A program made the translations under genes and the position numbers. A stretch of DNA of 64,000 bases from GJ-E10 sp035625725 (GTDB lineage Bacteria > Pseudomonadota > Gammaproteobacteria > Burkholderiales > Burkholderiaceae_F), in NCBI GenBank assembly GCA_035625725.1, contig DASPPB010000085.1:46913-110912 (forward strand), read 5' to 3'. The notes under the pieces were generated by a model. It worked only from the letters and a program-made list of their open reading frames with translations. It had not been told where the DNA came from and did no database searches. Of this stretch, positions 60,307 to 64,000 are shown one piece after another; position 1 is the first letter of the stretch, and the number at the start of each line of letters is the position of its first letter.

Positions 60307-60335
60307 ACTGTAGTGCATCAACCTGCGGCGGTCAA
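60307..60335 (-). promoter_or_regulatory. Sigma-70 promoter of the mraZ-ftsZ cluster
   Basis: TTGACC (60330-60335) and TACAGT (60307-60312) on the minus strand are separated by 17 bases. The predicted start near 60300 directly adjoins the MraZ repeats, giving a leader of about 108 bases. Confidence 0.7.
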
Positions 60336-60367
60336 GGAGAGAAATAGGGTCTTTTTTCAATCGACAC

Positions 60368-60439
60368 AAGCACTTAGCGTGCTTTGCCGAGAATCCGCTT
60401 CAAGCGGAAATTCTTATAAAATTAAGCGGATAGCGGATC
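60368..60439. repeat. AT-rich spacer with competing AGCGGA hairpins
   Basis: Between rnpB and the mraZ promoter, ATCCGCTT (60393-60400) can pair with AAGCGG at 60402-60407, with AAGCGGAT at 60424-60431 (8 bp) or with AGCGGAT at 60432-60438. A separate AAGCAC/GTGCTT hairpin lies at 60368-60384. None is followed by a clear T-tract, so a terminator for rnpB is not proven. Confidence 0.4.
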
Positions 60440-60490
60440 TTTTAAAAGTGAGATATTAAGTTTCCGCAGACTGCTTCCGGACAGGCAATG

Positions 60491-60818
60491 GCAAAGTCCG
60501 CCTGTACGCCGGATTCTGTGCAGCGCGTTGCCGCGCCGTGGCAATCATTCCTCTAGGCCGGCGCTCACGCGCCGGCTCAAGCCACCTACCCGCAGCCTCG
60601 CCGAGCCAGGTCAACGGCTGCCTATTTGGTGTTGCTCCGCGTAGAGATTGCCCGTTTCACCCGCCGTGAGCGCGCGTTTGCGCGCGATGACGGCGACTCG
60701 TCTCTGTTGCTCTGATCCTCACCTCTCGGTGGGCAGGTGTTACCTGCTACGCCGCTCTGTGGAGTCCGGACGTTCCTCCCGCAACCGAAGCTGCCGGCGA
60801 TTGCCCGGCGGACTTTGC
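60491..60818 (-). ncRNA. rnpB: RNase P RNA
   Basis: The catalytic RNA of RNase P, which matures tRNA 5' ends. On the minus strand the 5' part has GGAGGAACGTCCGGACTCC (60762-60780), the middle GGAGCAACACCAAATAGG, and the 3' part GGGTAGGTGGCTTGAGCC, CCTAGAGGAATGATTGCC and ACAGAATCCGGCGTA, all matching universal RNase P regions. Helix P1 closes the molecule: AAAGTCCGCC at the 5' end (60807-60816) pairs perfectly with GGCGGACTTT at the 3' end (60493-60502). Ends are estimated from P1. It is of the bacterial A type. Confidence 0.93.
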
Positions 60819-60903
60819 AGGCTCGGACTGTATCAGGACTTACATGCCGCAGTGTCGGCTGTCAGAAGCAAAACAACGGGCGCTGCGCCTCGCGGCGCGC
60901 CGC

Positions 60904-61422
60904 CTACCAGCACCCGGCGATGGTCTGAGGCGGATTGCCCGCCGGGTAGATGTTGAACTGATTGCCCAAGTTGTCGAGGGTATACGTGCCGCAGGTATCG
61001 GTGGCTTGGTTGCCTTGCGGTACGGCCTGCAGCAAATAGGAAGTCGCGGTGGCGTTGGCCACGCTTAGCTGATAGTCCTGCGTTGTGCCGCTAAACAGTG
61101 CCACCGGAAACGGCGTTGCATAGCTCAGGTTCGCCGCCACATTCGTGTAGCCCGCCGGATTGAGCGTGAGGTAGCGCTCTTCCCGGGCCGCGAGATCAAG
61201 CAAGGCCGTTTTGGCATCGGCGCGGCGCGACTGCTGAATGTAGCTCTGGTAGGAAGGAATCGCGATTGCGGTCAGTATCGCGACGATCACCATCGCGATG
61301 AGCAGATCGATGAGCGTGAAGCCCGCAACGTGCGCGCCGCGGCACGCGGATTGAAACGCTGCCAAACGCAACTGTTGCCGGGCACGTCGCCCTTGTAATC
61401 CGAAGACCGCATCGCGCACCAT
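60904..61422 (-). CDS. pilE: Type IV pilin (PilE-like) with Asp at mature position 5
   Basis: A 172-residue prepilin, ATG 61422 behind AGGAG. The cleavage site is G34|F35, with mature N-terminus FTLIDLLIAMVIVAILTAIA. Position 5 is Asp (D39 of the precursor) where pilins almost always have Glu. The 34-residue leader is long for a type IVa pilin, and no internal Met shortens it. The helix continues IPSYQSYIQQSRRADAKTAL, then the PilE-type SRRADAK and a C-terminal disulphide pair (DTCGTY and IAGCW). PilD at 29 kb would process it. It follows pilY1 by 28 bases, like pilE after pilY1 in Pseudomonas. Confidence 0.88.
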   Translation of the reverse strand: MVRDAVFGLQGRRARQQLRLAAFQSACRGAHVAGFTLIDLLIAMVIVAILTAIAIPSYQSYIQQSRRADAKTALLDLAAREERYLTLNPAGYTNVAANLSYATPFPVALFSGTTQDYQLSVANATATSYLLQAVPQGNQATDTCGTYTLDNLGNQFNIYPAGNPPQTIAGCW

Positions 61423-61450
61423 TTCGTCTGTCTCCTGTTGGGCGGTGGAC

Positions 61451-64000
61451 TTAGCGAAGCTGCGACCACGTCACGCGGTGTCCAGCCACCGCGGCAACCG
61501 CCTGCTCGCCCCCGGTGACGGGTGTGCCGTTACTCGTGTCGGTCAACCAGAAATTCTGGCCGCCCGCCGAGATGTTGGTGATCGAACCCGTTCCATTGGT
61601 CTGGACACCGCTCACCGCGATGCCGTTGGCCCCGTAGGTCATGGGATTGCCGTTGACATCGAGAAACGGTGAGCTCGAAAACCCGCCACCCGTGGCCGGA
61701 TCGATGAGCACCGTCCATCCGGTGGGCAGCAGCACCGTGCACGAATAGATGGTCGAGGCGCTCGGTATGGTCGTGTTGACCTGCAAGATTCCTTGCCAGA
61801 TGCTCGGGTTGTAGATCACCTGCTCGTCGGTACCAGGTAGTGAGATCTGCCAGCCAAACATCGAGTTCGGGCCGGCGCAAGTCGTTGTGCCATACCAGCA
61901 GACGGGATTGTTGGTATCCGTCTCCACGTTGGTGCCGCCGGCCACCGTGTACTCCGTGAGCGTTTGCACCGTCAGATTCGCCGGCGTGATGGTGCCCCCG
62001 AGAAGAGCGTCGACTTGCGGCTCGCCGGCCGACGCCAAAGACATGTGGGAGAGCGTGTTCCAGTTGCTCATGTCCCAGTCCCAGACGCCGTAGAGCGACT
62101 GCGGCCCCGGTGCATAGCTCGTGGGCGAAATCGGTGTCATCGCAATTTCCTGGCCCGTGCCGAAGTTCACGATCACAGCGCGGGCGCCGTTGGCCTGCCC
62201 TGTGATCGAGACGACCGGCTTGGAGGTGATCGGTTGGTCGACCAGCGCGCCGGCAGACACCGTCGCAGGACTCGAAAACAGCGGCGCAGCGGTCGCGTTG
62301 CCAAACGTCGACGCATGCCAGTTCGACGGATTGTTGCTGGTGAGATCAAAGCGCCATAGGTTGCCAAAGAGGTCGCCCGCATAGACATAGTCGGCCGTGT
62401 TGTCGCCGTCGAGGTCCACGGGCGATGTGAAGGCGATGCCGTTGTAGCGCGCCTGACCCAGCGGATCGTTATTCGGCCCGTAGCCCGTATCGAGGTAGTA
62501 AAACGACTTGGCGCCCGAATCCGGATCGACCAGCATCACATAGATACCTGCGGTGCCTCCGCCGGAGCTGGCGGTCATCTGGGTAAGCGCAACGGTCTGC
62601 GCCTGATTCACGGCGTAGATTCCCGGTCCGCCCGTGCCTGTTCCCATGACGCTGATTTGCGTTCCCGCCGCAATGCCTGGACCGGAGACCGTCTGGCCGA
62701 CTGCAAGGCCGTTGCCGCCGACCACATTGAGCGATGTAAGCCCGTTGGACATCTGTTCGGCAGACACCGTCTGCGCGGTGCTCACGAGGTAGTGCCCGAT
62801 GCTGCCCGGATCGCCGTCGATCTGGCTCACGATCGTTGTTCCCGGCGCGACTCCCGCCCCCGTGATGGTCTGCCCGACCGCCAGGCCCACACCGTTGGCC
62901 GAGACGATCATCACCGTTCCCGTGCCCAGTATCGTCTGCGAGGCCAGCAGCTGCGCGATGCTCACCTGATAGACGCCCGGTCCACCGGCCACGCCGCTGA
63001 TCTGGCTGACAATCGTTGTTCCCGCCACCGGTCCGTCGAGCAGCGTCTGGCCCGCGGCCAGCCCGCTTCCCGAACTAACGTACATGTTGGTCGTGGCCAC
63101 CGTCATCTGTTCGGGTGTCGTCACTGTCGAGCGATGGTTCAGACCATAGGTGCACGGGTAGGGCGGGCAAGTTCCCGTGATCGACGTGATGGTCGTTCCC
63201 GCCGTCACGTTCAGACCCGAGATTGCCGCGCCAACAGCCGGTGGCGTTCCGGCCGTGACCGTCAGCGTCCTCAAGGCGATCGTTGCCGTAAAGAAGTCGC
63301 CGATCACCGCGTCAAAGCGGTTGCCGATGCTCGCTGTGAACGTCGGGCTGATGCTCGCCGAGATCGAGTTGGGAAAGCCGTTGCCAAAGACCATGCCCCA
63401 CATGTTCTTGCCGTTGCTGTTGGTCGCGTGATAGCGCCAGATCACGGGTGTGCCGTAGGTGTCGCCCAGGTGCGAGCCGCAGTTCGGTACATTGTTGCAA
63501 ACCAGGCTCGTGCTGTTCCATTCGCCTTGCACGAGGGGTGCCGCGCTGCCTTCGCTGATGAATTGGGTGGGGTCCGTGACGTCGAGCGCATAGATCGCGC
63601 TGCCGCCCGCGCCCAGACCGCCAACGAGCCACGTATGCCAGGCGCCTACGTAATACAGATCGTCACCGCGCGGCGGCGCATCAACGGCAAAAATGTGCGA
63701 GTAATTCGGCGCCGAGTAGTCGTACGCCGCCGACGATGAATGGATCGACTCGACCACCTGGCCCGGCACGTAGGCGACCACTTCCCAGCCATCGTTCTGA
63801 TAGGTCGTCGTCACCATCGCGCCGTTGGCAAAGGAGCCCGTTCGAAACCCGTGCAGCATACCGTCGTTGGCGCCCGCGTACACGACGTTTTCGCGATTGG
63901 CGTACGTGTTGTAGAAGTTCTGGTAGCTGTTTGCGCCCCCGTTCTCGGCGGCCACCGCGCCCGGGTACAGATAGTCGGACCAGGTCACCTCATAGTTGAT
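61451..64000 (-). CDS. pilY1: PilY1-type pilus tip adhesin, C-terminal part, with inserted repeats
   Basis: The C-terminal ~850 residues of a PilY1 protein; the reading frame stays open to the window edge, so the N-terminus is missing. The beta-propeller is recognisable by VVYAGANDGMLHGFRTG, AWHTWLVGGLGAGGSAIYALDVTDP, GDTYGTPVIWRYH and YVYAGDLFGNLWRFDL. A calcium-binding loop, DLDGDNTAD, sits just before the last. Between NMWGMVFGNGFPNS and AGIYVMLVDPDSG about 270 residues of four related repeats are inserted. The end (about 200 residues after the propeller) includes an SLYGVWDWD stretch. PilY1 promotes pilus extension and adhesion at the pilus tip. Confidence 0.9.
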   Translation of the reverse strand: MNYEVTWSDYLYPGAVAAENGGANSYQNFYNTYANRENVVYAGANDGMLHGFRTGSFANGAMVTTTYQNDGWEVVAYVPGQVVESIHSSSAAYDYSAPNYSHIFAVDAPPRGDDLYYVGAWHTWLVGGLGAGGSAIYALDVTDPTQFISEGSAAPLVQGEWNSTSLVCNNVPNCGSHLGDTYGTPVIWRYHATNSNGKNMWGMVFGNGFPNSISASISPTFTASIGNRFDAVIGDFFTATIALRTLTVTAGTPPAVGAAISGLNVTAGTTITSITGTCPPYPCTYGLNHRSTVTTPEQMTVATTNMYVSSGSGLAAGQTLLDGPVAGTTIVSQISGVAGGPGVYQVSIAQLLASQTILGTGTVMIVSANGVGLAVGQTITGAGVAPGTTIVSQIDGDPGSIGHYLVSTAQTVSAEQMSNGLTSLNVVGGNGLAVGQTVSGPGIAAGTQISVMGTGTGGPGIYAVNQAQTVALTQMTASSGGGTAGIYVMLVDPDSGAKSFYYLDTGYGPNNDPLGQARYNGIAFTSPVDLDGDNTADYVYAGDLFGNLWRFDLTSNNPSNWHASTFGNATAAPLFSSPATVSAGALVDQPITSKPVVSITGQANGARAVIVNFGTGQEIAMTPISPTSYAPGPQSLYGVWDWDMSNWNTLSHMSLASAGEPQVDALLGGTITPANLTVQTLTEYTVAGGTNVETDTNNPVCWYGTTTCAGPNSMFGWQISLPGTDEQVIYNPSIWQGILQVNTTIPSASTIYSCTVLLPTGWTVLIDPATGGGFSSSPFLDVNGNPMTYGANGIAVSGVQTNGTGSITNISAGGQNFWLTDTSNGTPVTGGEQAVAAVAGHRVTWSQLR
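62552..63364 (-). repeat. Four-repeat insertion inside the pilY1 propeller
   Basis: Relative to a plain PilY1 propeller blade, about 270 codons interrupt the protein. Four units of ~57-66 residues share GLAVGQTxxGPGVAxGTTIVSQ, then GGPGxYxVSxAQT: approximately 63289-63101, 63100-62924, 62923-62747 and 62746-62573. The first unit is the most degenerate (AVGAAISGLNVTAGTTITSI). The flanks join in frame to normal propeller sequence. Confidence 0.75.

Noticed and set aside
62573..63289. CRISPR or mobile element suggested by the regular repeats
   Set aside because: The repeats are degenerate at the DNA level, in frame with pilY1, and conserved as protein motifs. No spacers, inverted ends or transposase are present.

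Overview
The window is high-GC chromosomal DNA of a betaproteobacterium, most likely of the order Burkholderiales. This rests on gene order and protein type rather than a database match. Supporting marks are the run accB-accC-prmA, an alanine/lysine-rich H1-like histone, nrdAB with NrdR boxes, the block pilS-pilR-ampD, ypjD divergent from ffh, proS with a lytic transglycosylase, rplU-rpmA-obgE-proB, pilBCD-coaE-zapD, argJ-secA, and a complete mraZ-to-ftsZ cluster followed by lpxC. The genes are mostly housekeeping and densely packed. I saw no insertion sequence, prophage, CRISPR array or integration site.

Layout. 1-4.6 kb, plus strand: fatty-acid carboxylase subunits, the L11 methyltransferase, a zinc-ribbon membrane protein and a PfkB kinase. 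4.7-15.8 kb, minus strand: YggT, the histone, a 0.6 kb unexplained gap, nrdB and nrdA behind a two-box NrdR operator, ampD, the PilS/PilR two-component pair, a PP0621-type small protein and ypjD. 15.8-26 kb alternates strands: ffh, a lytic transglycosylase, proS, rppH, proB-obgE-rpmA-rplU, ispB, tRNA-Pro(CGG) and a CNNM/CorC transporter. 26-31.5 kb, plus strand: pilB, pilC, pilD, coaE, zapD. 31.5-38.7 kb, minus strand: a Nudix/TMP-synthase-like fusion, an AAA ATPase, argJ, secA and an M23 peptidase. 38.8-42.8 kb: dciA, lpxC with a small membrane gene behind it, and a two-gene plus-strand module (secreted protein of unknown function plus alpha/beta hydrolase) wedged between ftsZ and lpxC. 42.8-60.3 kb, minus strand: the division and cell-wall (dcw) cluster ftsZ-ftsA-ftsQ-ddlB-murC-murG-ftsW-murD-mraY-murF-murE-ftsI-ftsL-rsmH-mraZ, read from promoter-distal to promoter-proximal. 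60.5-64 kb, minus strand: RNase P RNA, a type IV pilin and the C-terminal part of a PilY1 adhesin.

Functionally, the window joins peptidoglycan precursor synthesis, septation and lipid A commitment (dcw cluster, lpxC, ampD, lytic transglycosylase, M23 peptidase) with a dispersed type IV pilus system (PilB motor, PilC platform, PilD peptidase, PilS/PilR regulators, pilin and PilY1). The dcw genes overlap by a few bases at most junctions, so translation is probably coupled along one long transcript. That transcript would start at a sigma-70 promoter directly followed by three 10-bp MraZ repeats.

The points I find most worth a second look are a short membrane-protein gene hidden antisense to the dciA tail, the uncharacterised two-gene module between ftsZ and lpxC, a MurG lacking several normally invariant motifs, a repeat array inserted into the PilY1 propeller, and a pilin with Asp instead of Glu at mature position 5. 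No wholly new defence or mobile system is visible. All similarity statements come from motif recognition, not searches.
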